Source of the DNA: an uncultured Ruminococcus sp. | GTDB lineage: Bacteria > Bacillota > Clostridia > Oscillospirales > Acutalibacteraceae | Direction: 5' to 3' | NCBI GenBank assembly: GCA_902786345.1 | Contig: CADACB010000006.1 | Span: 1-64,000 of the forward strand | Length of the DNA: 64,000 bases | Shown here: positions 1-8,935 of the stretch, one piece after another | Position numbering within the stretch: position 1 is the stretch's first letter | How the letters are laid out: each line of letters starts with the position of its first letter | The notes under the pieces: generated by a model | What the model was told of the DNA's origin: nothing | What the model saw: the letters and a program-made list of their open reading frames with translations, nothing else | The model's database searches: none | Translations under genes and position numbers: made by a program

Positions 1-79
1 CGATTGGTCGGTTGTCCTGTTCGGGTAACGTTAAATTCGGCAGCAAATAATCTCCTTGACGTGTATATGTAATCTCCAT
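1..79 (-). CDS. TnpV transposon-encoded protein, partial (C-terminus off the left edge)
   Basis: Only the first 26 codons are inside the window. They read M-E-I-T-Y-T then RQGDYLLPNLTLPEQDNRPI, which matches the N-terminus of the TnpV family (small proteins carried by clostridial conjugative and mobilisable elements; biochemical role unsettled). The ATG at 77-79 is preceded on the minus strand by GGAGG inside the end of the upstream gene, so the start is well supported. It is the last visible gene of a three-gene minus-strand module with the 58-aa and DUF6809 genes. A degraded copy of its 5' end lies at 14880-14945. Confidence 0.75.
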   Translation of the reverse strand, partial: MEITYTRQGDYLLPNLTLPEQDNRPI

Positions 80-81
80 TA

Positions 82-258
82 TTAGACCTCCTTAATCTTA
101 ATCTTTTTAGCTTTGGCTTTTGAAATTCTAATAAGCAGTTCATCAACTAAATCGGTGTACATTCCTTGTGAAATAAGGTTGTTTCTCAAATCAATCAGAC
201 TATTGATAACAACTCTGCGTTCCTCGGCGGTGAGGTAAATATGATATTTAGCTCTCAT
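82..258 (-). CDS. Small mobile-element-associated protein (58 aa)
   Basis: A 58-residue protein starting MRAKYHIYLTAEERRVV and ending in a Lys-rich tail. I chose the ATG at 256-258 because GGGAGG lies six bases upstream; the longer open frame has no ribosome site. It overlaps the end of the DUF6809 gene by 11 bases and its own 3' end carries the ribosome site of tnpV, so the three genes look translationally coupled. Function unknown; similar short proteins sit beside tnpV in Firmicutes mobile elements. A second, about 70% similar copy at 14949-15128 has lost its ATG. Confidence 0.65.
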   Translation of the reverse strand: MRAKYHIYLTAEERRVVINSLIDLRNNLISQGMYTDLVDELLIRISKAKAKKIKIKEV

Positions 259-562
259 TATTGACCTCCCGAAGAAAGTCCTCATACAGCGCTGTGTTGT
301 CCACAAAGGTATCGTAGATAAACCGTGCACCAAGCCTGAAACCAACGATAAAGCTGTCAAGCTCTGATTCTACCAAAATGACATTGGAAGCATTTGCAAA
401 GGTGAAAAAAGCTTTCTTTTCTTCACCATCGAGCTTATCTGTCAGCTCGGCTTCGCACTTGGATAAGATACTCATTTGTTTCTGCAAATAGCTGTCCTTC
501 TTAAAACCACGAGCCTGTGGATCAATGTTGCCGTAATACAACTCGGTTATGATGTTTTTCAT
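248..562 (-). CDS. DUF6809 family protein
   Basis: A 104-aa soluble protein starting MKNIITELYYGNIDPQARGF, typical of the DUF6809 family (my recognition of the N-terminal ELYYGNIxPQ pattern). These proteins are common on conjugative elements and plasmids of gut Firmicutes; no activity is established. First gene of a minus-strand module read towards the left edge (DUF6809, 58-aa protein, tnpV). It probably belongs to a mobile element that continues outside the window. Confidence 0.65.
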   Translation of the reverse strand: MKNIITELYYGNIDPQARGFKKDSYLQKQMSILSKCEAELTDKLDGEEKKAFFTFANASNVILVESELDSFIVGFRLGARFIYDTFVDNTALYEDFLREVNNES

Positions 563-1163
563 AGTATAATCTCCGATTTCATAATAAAGTCAGCGGGCGT
601 TTCAACTACTATTTTTTATACCATTTTTCTACCAAATTGATTGTTCAAGTAGATAAACTACACTTTGGAGAGACAAATAGGATACGAGGTTATAGCTTAA
701 ATCATAAGTATTTTAGCTATGTTTTGTTAGCTATAGAATGGTTTGGTTTTCTTGTTCCGCTTCAAGTCCTTCTGCCCCTGCCATCTATTTTTGGCTTTGG
801 AAAGCGATTTCCGAAGCCTTTCTTCTTTTAAATGTGATAATGGATATTAAATGTGCCATAAGTGACGGAAGTATGTGCTGAGAATCCGGTTTGGAAAATA
901 TATACTCATCGTTATCGGCTTTGCACAAAAAATAATTTATACATGTTTTGATTTTTGTAGTAAATAACAAAATATGTTTTTGATGTTGATTTTTTATCAA
1001 TCTGGTAATATACTTATTTACACAAATAATCAACATATAATGAATACGGCGGAATTTTTCTTTAAAGATTTAAAGAATTTTCACCAAAAGGTCTCATCAA
1101 AGCCGTGTATAATTTACGGTGACAATGCGATTGTAAATTTAAATAAAAAAGGAGAATGAGCAT
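563..1163. other. 600-bp gap without a convincing gene
   Basis: AT-rich sequence between the mobile module and the DUF3592 gene. Short open frames exist on both strands (for example 637-831 plus and 785-1036 minus), but they lack ribosome sites and have erratic composition. A clear ribosome site (AAAGGAG) sits just before 1164. No repeat or terminator recognised. Confidence 0.4.
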
Positions 1164-2189
1164 ATGTTTTCATTTAAAGGCCCGGGATTAAAAATTTTTG
1201 CCTCCATCATTGCGGCAATTGCCCTGATAGCCGGAATATGGCTGACTTTCTTTTATTCGGCAGGTTATGAAAAAACTACAGCGACCATTATTTCTATAAT
1301 GGATGATCCTGACGATATTCCCATTGAAGGAAGCAACCCAAACCGTATAATTACCGTGGAATACACAGTTGAAGGAAAAAGCTACAAAGCTGTTCTTGAT
1401 TCAGACAGTCCGTCTTATCATGAGGGCGGTGAAGTTGAAATTAAATATGATCCTAAAAATCCTGAGACAATTCATTCAGGAATAGGTTTCGGAATTTATA
1501 TTATGGTAGCCGGCGGTGTAATTCTGCTTGTTATTATAGTTCTTACAGTTAAAAAGAGAGTTTCACTCAACAAGCTCAAGGAGACACGTGGAGAGATAAG
1601 TTATGCACCATCGGAGAAAGGGGAACAGCGTGAACTTTATTTTCTGACAGATCTTGGTACTCCCAAATATGGTCACAGGATCGAGGATAAAAACCGTAAA
1701 GTTCTTTATGAAGCTAAGATGACGAAGTTTACCGTAGCAAATCCTTTCGGATTTGATTTTATTGACCACATAAATAACAAAACAACGCCTCATATGATAG
1801 GACACGAGGAAGAAACCGACTGGAATATGCTGCTGATTGATAATCATTACACCTTTACCATTGACGGTGAGGACATCTGGAAGCACCTGAAACGCAATGG
1901 CATCACCGTTGAATCAAAGTTTGCTTCAGATAAGGTTCTTACAACTTCTTATTCCATTTTCAGAGACGGAGAAGAAATTGCTTATGTTGAAGCGGCAAGT
2001 CAGTATGTTCACGAAGATGACGCAGAGGAGCATAAGATAAAAAGTAAAGTACCCGTACAGGGCTTTTACCGTATTTATACCGGTGAAAGAAATCTTGATT
2101 TGTTGTTTGTTGTTATTCTTGCATTTGCCCGAAGCGGTGCAACCGATGACAGAGGCGGCAGCAGAAGGATGTTATTCAATTCTTTATAA
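1164..2189 (+). CDS. DUF3592-domain membrane protein
   Basis: 341 aa. Membrane segment at about residues 8-30, then a DUF3592-like extracytoplasmic domain (about 35-105; features ATIISI, ITVEYTVEGKSYKA, YDPKNPE), a second hydrophobic segment (about 110-130), then a roughly 200-residue cytoplasmic-side domain that I do not recognise (YGHRIEDKNRKVLYEAKMTK onwards) with a Gly/Arg-rich end. DUF3592 proteins are uncharacterised. Ribosome site AAAGGAGAATGAGCAT precedes the ATG. It stands alone, followed by a repeat-rich gap, with no terminator of its own beyond the hairpins near 2246. Confidence 0.7.
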   Translation: MFSFKGPGLKIFASIIAAIALIAGIWLTFFYSAGYEKTTATIISIMDDPDDIPIEGSNPNRIITVEYTVEGKSYKAVLDSDSPSYHEGGEVEIKYDPKNPETIHSGIGFGIYIMVAGGVILLVIIVLTVKKRVSLNKLKETRGEISYAPSEKGEQRELYFLTDLGTPKYGHRIEDKNRKVLYEAKMTKFTVANPFGFDFIDHINNKTTPHMIGHEEETDWNMLLIDNHYTFTIDGEDIWKHLKRNGITVESKFASDKVLTTSYSIFRDGEEIAYVEAASQYVHEDDAEEHKIKSKVPVQGFYRIYTGERNLDLLFVVILAFARSGATDDRGGSRRMLFNSL

Positions 2190-2239
2190 AACAAATAAAT
2201 GCTATTAAAAAAATGTGTAACACATTATTGACAAACCAA

Positions 2240-2322
2240 CAGGGTGTCGCACTATGCGGAGTGCGACAAGGGCACTGCCCCTTGACCCTGCAAGCCTTTG
2301 TAAAGGCTTGAGCGAAACTTTA
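2240..2322 (+). repeat. Ruminococcal-type intergenic repeat with stem-loops
   Basis: Directly visible: an 8-bp stem GTCGCACT/AGTGCGAC (2246-2267), a short GGGCACTGCCC-type stem, and CAAGCCTTTG/TAAAGGCTTG (2291-2310) followed by AGCGAAACTTT. This text resembles a repeat I recall downstream of genes in many Ruminococcus and Oscillospiraceae genomes (...CCCTTGACCC...AAGCCTTT...AGCGAAACTTT). It may act as a transcript end or RNA-stability element for the DUF3592 gene. Only this copy was seen in the window. Confidence 0.5.
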
Positions 2323-2485
2323 TTCATTGTGAAATGCAGCAGTAATTCCGAATATCAAAGAACAGCATGAATACAATTATAATTGTTAATTATTAATTGT
2401 TTAATCTTTTGCCCGTTTAAGCTTAACATTTCCGCAAGCACGACGCAAGTAGTGTTGTGAATGGAAAATCGCGATCAACGCATGT

Positions 2486-2560
2486 TCGGTTTGGATAATC
2501 AGAGTAAGCGTTAGCGAACGCAGTCGCGAATATGGGTGCAGCAGCTTGCCGCCGCGATCA
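2486..2560 (+). repeat. Dispersed intergenic repeat, copy 1 (AGCGAACGCAGTCGCGAAT type)
   Basis: Contains GAGTAAGCGTTAGCGAACGC followed by AGTCGCGAAT, then a GC-rich stretch ending CCGCCGCGATCACGCGGC. A shorter relative, GAGCGTAAGCGAACGCAATC then GCGAATT, occurs at 17711-17740. Both lie in gene-free DNA upstream of metabolic genes. The rest of 2323-2909 shows no gene. Confidence 0.4.
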
Positions 2561-2909
2561 CGCGGCACGGAAAAGACTTATTGATTTTAAGGTGAATTAA
2601 GCATATAATGAGTATGTACGGGAATTTTGCCTATAACATAAAAATAATATCACGAAGAAAAACGCGGATAACTTTTGACGCTTTAATACAACAATGAAAG
2701 ATTTGTAACTACCAATGACTGTTTTGAATATCTCGGGATTAAAATTTTGTCTGCCAACAGAAAAATCATCGCAGATATTTATTCTTTGTGGTATGTGAGG
2801 TAATTGGTGTAGCTGAAAACAATATACACAAGCTCGTACAGTAAAGCCAAAGAAAATAATGTCATCCTTTAAAATAAGGATAATCATTAAACAGAAAGAG
2901 GAATTTAAA

Positions 2910-4541
2910 ATGAAAAAGAAGTCTGTTTTCGCATTGATACTTAGCTTGTTGATTACTACATCAACAGGTCTTGCCGGATGTAATCAGGCAGGGACATCCA
3001 CTAAAGCCGAATCTGTAAAAGCTTCGGCTTCTCAAACGGTGTCGGAAGAGTCGGCGGCCTTTGCGGTATCGTCTGATAATAAAGAAGCTTCTGACGACAG
3101 CAAAGATGATAAAAGTGCAAAGAAAGCCAACATCAAAGATGACGCCATTACAATAGATAATATCCGTAACTATGTGGTGGGTGTTGATGAGCCTGTAGAG
3201 CTTTCAGACGGCACTAAGCGTCCGCTTATTAACTTTGACAATGCTGCAACAACACCTGTGCTTCTTCCTGTTCAGCAAGAGGTGGATAAGGAGTTTGAAA
3301 TGTATGGTTCAATTGGCAGGGGTTTTTCGCAAAAATCCAACCATTCCACAGACTTATATAATCAGGTCAGAGATAAGGTGCTGAATTTTGTTGGCGCTAA
3401 TAATGATGAAAAAACCTATACCTGTTTTTATGTCAACAATACCACAGACGGCCTTAATAAATTAGCTTCTGCACTGATTGAAAGTGAGGATGATTTAGTT
3501 CTTACTACGCGTATAGAGCATCACGCAAACGATCTGAGCTGGCGTGAGCGCTGCAATGTTATATATGCAGAGGTTGACGAGCAGGGACGTGTGATTTATG
3601 ATGATATTGAAAGACTTCTGAAGGAAAACAAGGGCAAGGTGAAGTATGTTTCTGTGACTGCTGCATCTAATGTCACAGGCTATGTTACCGATGTACACAG
3701 GGTTGCAAAGATAGCGCATAAGTATGGTGCAAAGATTGTTGTGGACGGTGCACAGATAGTAGCACACAAAGCGTTCTCTATGATCGGAGATACTCCTGAG
3801 GAAAATATAGATTTCTTTGTATTTTCTGCCCATAAAATGTATTCGCCCTATGGGGGCGGTGCAGTTGTGGGACTTACAGATGTCCTAAATGAGCATATGC
3901 CTGAATTTTACGGCGGCGGTATTGTAGAGTTGGTAACGGATGACAAACAGTATTATAAATTAGCACCGGCAAGATATGAGGCAGGTTCTCCGAATTATCC
4001 CGGTGTTGTTGGTCTGGGCAAGGCTATTGATATTTTAGAGGAGGTCGGCTTTGACGCAATAGAAAAGCACGAAAAAGCACTCAATCGCAGGCTTATAGAT
4101 GGTCTGAAAAAGCTGGATAATGTAATTATCTATGGTGATACCGAGAACATTGATGACAGAGTAGGTGTTGTTACCTTCAATTTTGACAACATCAATTCGC
4201 TTATTCTTGCAACTATGCTTTCCGAGAACGGTGGTGTTGCTACCAGACGTGGAGCTTTTTGTGCTCATCCATACGTATGGCGTATGATGAAGCTGACTGA
4301 TCAGGAAATAGAATCCTTTAATGGTTGTTCTGATATTAAGACAGCGGGTATGGTAAGAATCAGCTTTGGTATCTATAACACAGAAGAAGAGGTTGACAGC
4401 TTCCTTGCAATGATGCCTGAGATTATGAAGCAAAGTACCCCTGAGAACTATCTCAGATTACTTCATAAGGAAGATTCTATAGATGAGGAATATATTAAAG
4501 TATTTGCAAAAGAATTAAGTGAATCTTATTTAAAATATTGA
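2910..4541 (+). CDS. Putative lipoprotein with aminotransferase class V (cysteine desulfurase-like) domain
   Basis: 543 aa from the ATG at 2910, which has AGAGGA six bases upstream; the open frame begins at 2859 without a ribosome site. Residues 1-24 are a lipoprotein signal peptide (KKK, hydrophobic core, lipobox LAGC with Cys24). A Ser/Ala/Asp/Lys-rich linker follows (about 25-75), then a full fold-type I PLP domain of the cysteine desulfurase/selenocysteine lyase kind: FDNAATTP near the N-terminus, VDGAQ (Asp279), SAHKMYSPYGGG with the PLP lysine at Lys309, and YEAGSPNYPG. Enzymes of this family are normally cytoplasmic and pass sulfur to Fe-S or thiolation machinery, so export would be odd. 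Substrate cannot be assigned. Monocistronic, with a terminator downstream. Confidence 0.8.
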   Translation: MKKKSVFALILSLLITTSTGLAGCNQAGTSTKAESVKASASQTVSEESAAFAVSSDNKEASDDSKDDKSAKKANIKDDAITIDNIRNYVVGVDEPVELSDGTKRPLINFDNAATTPVLLPVQQEVDKEFEMYGSIGRGFSQKSNHSTDLYNQVRDKVLNFVGANNDEKTYTCFYVNNTTDGLNKLASALIESEDDLVLTTRIEHHANDLSWRERCNVIYAEVDEQGRVIYDDIERLLKENKGKVKYVSVTAASNVTGYVTDVHRVAKIAHKYGAKIVVDGAQIVAHKAFSMIGDTPEENIDFFVFSAHKMYSPYGGGAVVGLTDVLNEHMPEFYGGGIVELVTDDKQYYKLAPARYEAGSPNYPGVVGLGKAIDILEEVGFDAIEKHEKALNRRLIDGLKKLDNVIIYGDTENIDDRVGVVTFNFDNINSLILATMLSENGGVATRRGAFCAHPYVWRMMKLTDQEIESFNGCSDIKTAGMVRISFGIYNTEEEVDSFLAMMPEIMKQSTPENYLRLLHKEDSIDEEYIKVFAKELSESYLKY

Positions 4542-4726
4542 CAGACAAAACAAAAGATTCGTTTTTGAATATGAAGAATATAATAAAACAAATCTGTTTC
4601 CACAAGTTCAAAGTGACATAATTCGATAGCATATGTATATTCAACAATCCTGATCGGATATGAATTTCCAAACTGTTGATGTGTTTTATGTTTTTCACGA
4701 GCAGTGTCAGGTCTTTAAATATAAAC

Positions 4727-4762
4727 AGGCTGTCTGGTTGTAACCGGCAGCCTTATTTTTTT
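4727..4762 (+). terminator. Rho-independent terminator
   Basis: Stem AGGCTG-CTGG/CCGGCAGCCT (one bulged T, one G-U pair) followed by ATTTTTTT. It ends the transcript of the class V aminotransferase gene, about 185 bp after its stop. Confidence 0.7.
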
Positions 4763-4771
4763 GAAAATCAA

Positions 4772-4800
4772 TTGACAAAAAATACTTATTATTTTATAAT
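4772..4800 (+). promoter_or_regulatory. Sigma-A promoter of the transglutaminase/LRR gene
   Basis: TTGACA (4772-4777), 17-bp spacer, TATAAT (4795-4800): a consensus vegetative promoter. It predicts a leader of roughly 100 nt before the ATG at 4910. Confidence 0.8.
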
Positions 4801-4909
4801 TGTTTTAGAAATTTATGCATAGTGACTGTTTGAGAATGCTTGTAACAGCGATGCATAAAATAATTATATTTTTTAAAATGCAAATAAGAAAATAAGGAGG
4901 TATTGAATT

Positions 4910-7294
4910 ATGAATACGAAGAAACATTCGTTTTTACGAAAAGTATCATCAGCGGCACTGGCGGCAGTAATGATTTTTAGTACGGCAGCCATAACAACGC
5001 AATTTACAGCCGGAACAGCTCCATTGCAGGTATGTGCAGCAGAAAGCGTCAAAATCAATAAGACAAAGGTAGAGCTGTATTCACTTGATAGTTGGGCATC
5101 AGAGTTTATTTCATTGCCTTCTGACTATTCTGAAACTTTTCAGCTTCAGGTAACAGGTGCGTCAAATGTACGGTATTATACAAGCAGTTCCAATATTACT
5201 GTGTCGGAAAGCGGTCTGATAGAGCCGAAATTCAGGTATACATACTGGTACGGCAATATAGGATATTCATATCCTATTGAAGGTAAAGAGCCTACAAGTA
5301 TTGATAAAAATATAAGCTATGGCAAAAGCATTGTTAAAGTTTATGCCGACGATAGTGTTTTTGATGTTGAGGTAAATGTCAATAACTATGCAAATTACTA
5401 TGCAAATAAAGTGATGGATGATTATATAGCTCAAAATATAAAATCCACTATGTCAACACAAGAAAAGCTTGAGGTTATTGCAAAGTTTGTAGCAGACAGA
5501 AATTACAGCCCTAAATATCAGTCATATGAGGGACTGATCATTGCAGGAGGCGGCGATTGTTGGGCTTCCACCAATACGGTAAATGCAATGGCAAAAAAAG
5601 CAGGGCTGACTGCCTGGATAAGAAACGGAAACAGAGATCCCGGAGCAGGCAGCGGTCATAGAAATTCTATGGTATATGACGGGAAAGATTATTATGAGGT
5701 CGAAGCCGGATATGCAGGCAACGCACCAAGATATTATAATGTCACAAAAAGAAATTCTCTTTTTTCAGTAAAATATAATTACACCTATGGAGGATACGAA
5801 GTTTATCAGTATGACGGACTCACAACTCCTGAAACCTTACAGGTGCCTTCAGCCATAAACGGGAATACTATTGTTTCAATAGGTGAATATTTCCTGTGCA
5901 GAGATTATGACGTAAAGAAGGTAGTATTGCCTTCAACAATAAAGAATATAAGCAGAATGTCTTTCAATTCCTGCAATAACCTTGAAAGCATCAATATTCC
6001 TTCATCTCTTGAAAATATTTCTCCGCTGTCATTTACGTGTTGTTATGCACTTAAAGATGTAACAGCATCAGGAAAATTCTCATATAAAGACGGAGTGATT
6101 TATAAGGATAATAAGGTGCTTGTTGCCGCTCCGAATACCTCTGAGGTAAATATACCATACGGTATAGAAGAAATAGCCGATTACGCATTTTATTATAATA
6201 ATAATATAAAATCAATTGTTCTTCCCGAAACTGTAAAAGCGATAGGAGAGGGCGCGTTCGGAGACTGCCCATTGCTCACAAATCTGGAAATAAAGGGTAT
6301 GGGACTGAAAAAAATATCAGACTTTGCGTTTGCAGATTCAGGTCTGAAATATGTTGCTATTCCTGAAAGTGTAACAGATATAGCAGAGCACATAGATTAC
6401 TATTTGAGTGATTTTACGGTTATCGGTGCAAAAGGCTCTTCAGCCGAAAAGTTTGCGACAGATTACAATAAGACTTTTGTAGATGCTTATGGCTCACAGG
6501 CTATGTCTGTAACGCTTGATAAAAAATCGACATCAATTAATGTTGGTGAGATAAAAAGGCTTAATGCTTCAATGGTACCGTCAACAGTTTCAGATACGAT
6601 TATATGGAAAACAAGCAACAGCAAGGTGGCAACAGTATCAAACGGTGTTGTAACAGCAAAATCGGCAGGTAAGGCAGCAATCACAGCCAAAACCGCAAGC
6701 GGTCTGAAGGCAACTTGTATTGTGACTGTAAAGGAATCTCCGTTTACAAATAAATCATCAGTTTCATCAGCAAAAATAAATCTTGGAGAGAGTATAAAAG
6801 TTACTTCGGCATCAGCCGGAGGAAATGGTACATATCAATATGCGGTATTTTATAAGAAAGCAAATACATCAACGTGGACCTGTGTTCAAAAATACAGCAG
6901 CAAAACAACTGTAAATATAACTCCAAAGTCTGCATCAGCCTATGACATCAGGGTTAAGGCAAAGGATTCGGGTGGAAATGTAGCAAATAAGGATTTTGCT
7001 GTTACAGTAATCAAGCCGCTTACAAATACATCAAAAATTTCGGTGAAGGAACTTAAGCTTGGTGAAAGCGTTATCACAACCAATTCAGCAGCCGGAGGAG
7101 AGGGAGCTTATCAGTATGCAGTATTTTATAAGCAAAAGAACCAAAGCAAATGGACTTGTGTTCAGAGCTACAAAAACAAAATGTATACTATAATAACCCC
7201 AAAAGCAGCAACAACCTATAATGTCAGAATAAAAGTAAAAGACTGTACAGGAAATGTAATAAATAAAAACTTTACACTTAACGTAACTAAATAA
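4910..7294 (+). CDS. Secreted transglutaminase-like / BspA-type LRR / Ig-like protein
   Basis: 794 aa. Signal peptide (about 1-43, cleavage near VCAA|ES). Transglutaminase/papain-like domain at about 165-275: GGGDCWAST (Cys217), SGHRNSMVYDGKDYYEVEAG (His250 and a following acidic residue) fit the Cys-His-Asp/Glu arrangement. Then BspA-type LRR_5 repeats (about 300-510; pattern VVLPSTIKNI, SINIPSSLENI), a bacterial Ig-like group 2 domain (about 530-608) and two copies of a roughly 92-residue module (610-702, 703-794; YQYAVFYKK, TPK.., KAKDSxGNV). The same module occurs three times in the amylase at 23449. No LPXTG or membrane tail, so it is probably secreted or held by the C-terminal modules. 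May be a peptidase or cross-linker at the cell surface. Start supported by AAGGAGG. Confidence 0.8.
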   Translation: MNTKKHSFLRKVSSAALAAVMIFSTAAITTQFTAGTAPLQVCAAESVKINKTKVELYSLDSWASEFISLPSDYSETFQLQVTGASNVRYYTSSSNITVSESGLIEPKFRYTYWYGNIGYSYPIEGKEPTSIDKNISYGKSIVKVYADDSVFDVEVNVNNYANYYANKVMDDYIAQNIKSTMSTQEKLEVIAKFVADRNYSPKYQSYEGLIIAGGGDCWASTNTVNAMAKKAGLTAWIRNGNRDPGAGSGHRNSMVYDGKDYYEVEAGYAGNAPRYYNVTKRNSLFSVKYNYTYGGYEVYQYDGLTTPETLQVPSAINGNTIVSIGEYFLCRDYDVKKVVLPSTIKNISRMSFNSCNNLESINIPSSLENISPLSFTCCYALKDVTASGKFSYKDGVIYKDNKVLVAAPNTSEVNIPYGIEEIADYAFYYNNNIKSIVLPETVKAIGEGAFGDCPLLTNLEIKGMGLKKISDFAFADSGLKYVAIPESVTDIAEHIDYYLSDFTVIGAKGSSAEKFATDYNKTFVDAYGSQAMSVTLDKKSTSINVGEIKRLNASMVPSTVSDTIIWKTSNSKVATVSNGVVTAKSAGKAAITAKTASGLKATCIVTVKESPFTNKSSVSSAKINLGESIKVTSASAGGNGTYQYAVFYKKANTSTWTCVQKYSSKTTVNITPKSASAYDIRVKAKDSGGNVANKDFAVTVIKPLTNTSKISVKELKLGESVITTNSAAGGEGAYQYAVFYKQKNQSKWTCVQSYKNKMYTIITPKAATTYNVRIKVKDCTGNVINKNFTLNVTK

Positions 7295-7299
7295 ATCAC

Positions 7300-7330
7300 A
7301 AAAGACAGGAGCAAATTGTTCCTGTCTTTT
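7300..7330. terminator. Bidirectional-looking terminator
   Basis: AAAAGACAGGA / TCCTGTCTTTT perfect stem with a 9-nt loop, six bases after the transglutaminase/LRR stop codon. Confidence 0.75.
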
Positions 7331-7388
7331 CTAATATTCATCGTCTCTTTTGCATATATTTTCACAAAGAGGCGGTGATTGCAGAAAG

Positions 7389-7910
7389 ATGGAAAAGGAG
7401 AAGGCTTTTTGGAGCAGTATTATAGGTTTTTTTGCAGTATGTATTGTGGGGGTAATAAATCACTATGTTTATCATCTGACAGGAAATAATATTATTGCGG
7501 GTATGTTTACTCCTGTAAACGAAAGTGTATGGGAGCATCTGAAGCAGCTGTATTTTCCATATCTTATTTATATCATATGTGAATATTTTGTATACGGCAG
7601 GAAAATAAAAGGATTTTTGTTTTCCAGAGTAATCGGTGTTATGATTGGGATGGTTTTTGTACCAGCTATGTTTTTTATATATACATCCATATTCGGCAGA
7701 AGCTTTGTTCCCGTTGATATTCTATTGTTTATCATATCGGTTCTGTTGTCATTTTATATCAGCTTTGACCGTATTCTGAAGGATAAGGATAATTACCGGA
7801 TGCGTAATTTGGCTGCCGTAATTTTATTATTGGCAATCAGTATACTTTTTGTCGGACTGACATTTTTTCCGCCTGAAACAGCTCTTTTCAGAGATATGAC
7901 AGCCGTCTGA
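7389..7910 (+). CDS. DUF6512-like integral membrane protein
   Basis: 173 aa from the ATG at 7389 (the open frame starts earlier at 7350 without a ribosome site; AGAGGCGG lies upstream). Five hydrophobic segments are visible (about 10-27, 55-70, 80-105, 112-130, 140-160). The loop FTPVNESVWEHLKQLYFPYL between the first two segments is what I associate with DUF6512, an uncharacterised family of small bacterial membrane proteins. No neighbouring gene explains its role. Confidence 0.6.
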   Translation: MEKEKAFWSSIIGFFAVCIVGVINHYVYHLTGNNIIAGMFTPVNESVWEHLKQLYFPYLIYIICEYFVYGRKIKGFLFSRVIGVMIGMVFVPAMFFIYTSIFGRSFVPVDILLFIISVLLSFYISFDRILKDKDNYRMRNLAAVILLLAISILFVGLTFFPPETALFRDMTAV

Positions 7911-8058
7911 TATAATTTATCTTATCACTATAATGTATCACAAATGTCGCAATTATTATGTAATTGAAGTGAAATAATGTAGTTAGTTATCACACACTTT
8001 ACTGTTTTTTTAAAATAAAAAATGTTATGAAAACAAAGCTTATGAAATGAAAAATTAC

Positions 8059-8087
8059 TTGATTCTTTTTACGGTTTAAGGTAATAT
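8059..8087 (+). promoter_or_regulatory. Promoter of the cyclophilin gene
   Basis: TTGATT (8059-8064), 17-bp spacer, TAATAT (8082-8087), about 30 bp before the ATG at 8118. Confidence 0.5.
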
Positions 8088-8117
8088 AGATATATAAAAT
8101 ACAGAAAGGAAGATTTT

Positions 8118-8639
8118 ATGGAAAAAAATCCTATAGTAACAATCACAATGGATAATGGTAAGGTTATCAAGGCGGAACTTTATCCTGATGTTGCACCCAA
8201 TACCGTAAACAACTTTATCAGTCTTATCAATTCTGGCTTTTACAATGGACTGACATTCCACAGGGTTATATATAACTTTATGCTTCAGGGAGGCTGTCCC
8301 GACGGTACAGGTATGGGAGGTCCGGGATACCATATCAAAGGAGAGTTTTCAACTAACGGATTTAAGAATGATCTTAAGCATACAGAAGGCGTTTTGTCAA
8401 TGGCACGTACAATGATCCCTGATTCCGCAGGCTCACAGTTTTTTATTATGCATAAGGCAGCACCTCACCTTGACGGTCAGTATGCCGCTTTTGGTAAGGT
8501 TACAGAGGGTATGGATGTTGTAAATGAAATAGCGGAATGCGATACTGATTTCTCAGATAAACCGCTTGATCCTCAGGTTATGAAAACTGTAACTGTAGAA
8601 ACATTTGGAGTTGAATATCCTCAGCCTGAAAAATTATAA
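8118..8639 (+). CDS. Peptidyl-prolyl cis-trans isomerase, cyclophilin type
   Basis: 173 aa, the length of a single-domain bacterial cyclophilin. It isomerises Xaa-Pro bonds during folding; no signal peptide, so cytoplasmic. Family signatures: [19 protein letters not shown] (catalytic Arg in FHRV), [17 protein letters not shown], and [12 protein letters not shown]. Ribosome site AAAGGAAG precedes the ATG. Monocistronic, between its own promoter and a strong terminator. Confidence 0.95.
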   Translation: MEKNPIVTITMDNGKVIKAELYPDVAPNTVNNFISLINSGFYNGLTFHRVIYNFMLQGGCPDGTGMGGPGYHIKGEFSTNGFKNDLKHTEGVLSMARTMIPDSAGSQFFIMHKAAPHLDGQYAAFGKVTEGMDVVNEIAECDTDFSDKPLDPQVMKTVTVETFGVEYPQPEKL

Positions 8640-8652
8640 TAAGTAAATTCCC

Positions 8653-8682
8653 AAAGCACAGACATTTGTCTGTGCTTTTTTT
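8653..8682 (+). terminator. Rho-independent terminator after cyclophilin
   Basis: Perfect stem AAAGCACAGAC/GTCTGTGCTTT with a 4-nt loop and a T-run, 13 bp after the stop. Confidence 0.85.
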
Positions 8683-8761
8683 ATGATTAAAGGTAATATT
8701 TGAATTTTTTCATACATATATTTATAGAGTGTTGTGTTTGATACTAAAAAAGACAGAATAC

Positions 8762-8890
8762 TTAGCACTGTTTAAGTTCTGCCATACGGCGAAGCTTTTC
8801 CGGGATTATTTCTTTTAGGCGTATACGCTCAGATCTGTTAAAGCATTCAATCGGATTTAAGTATGAAGTATGATAGTATAGTGTTAAACA
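8762..8890 (-). pseudogene. Possible C-terminal fragment of an unidentified gene
   Basis: The minus strand reads an orderly protein-like end: YLNPIECFNRSERIRLKEII followed by PEKLRRMAELKQC and TAA. It has no ATG with a ribosome site in this frame and sits in a gap. I do not recognise the family. It could be the 3' end of a lost gene or chance. Confidence 0.2.
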
Positions 8891-8935
8891 GAGTGGCATA
8901 TAAGCTTCAAGACTGATTTTAGGAAGGAGTTGTTT

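Noticed and set aside
637..831. Small hydrophobic open frame
   Set aside because: No ribosome site, odd composition (ends KRFPKPFFF) and no partner genes.
2859..2909. N-terminal extension of the class V aminotransferase gene
   Set aside because: No ribosome site before 2859, and it would bury the signal peptide; the ATG at 2910 has AGAGGA at proper spacing.
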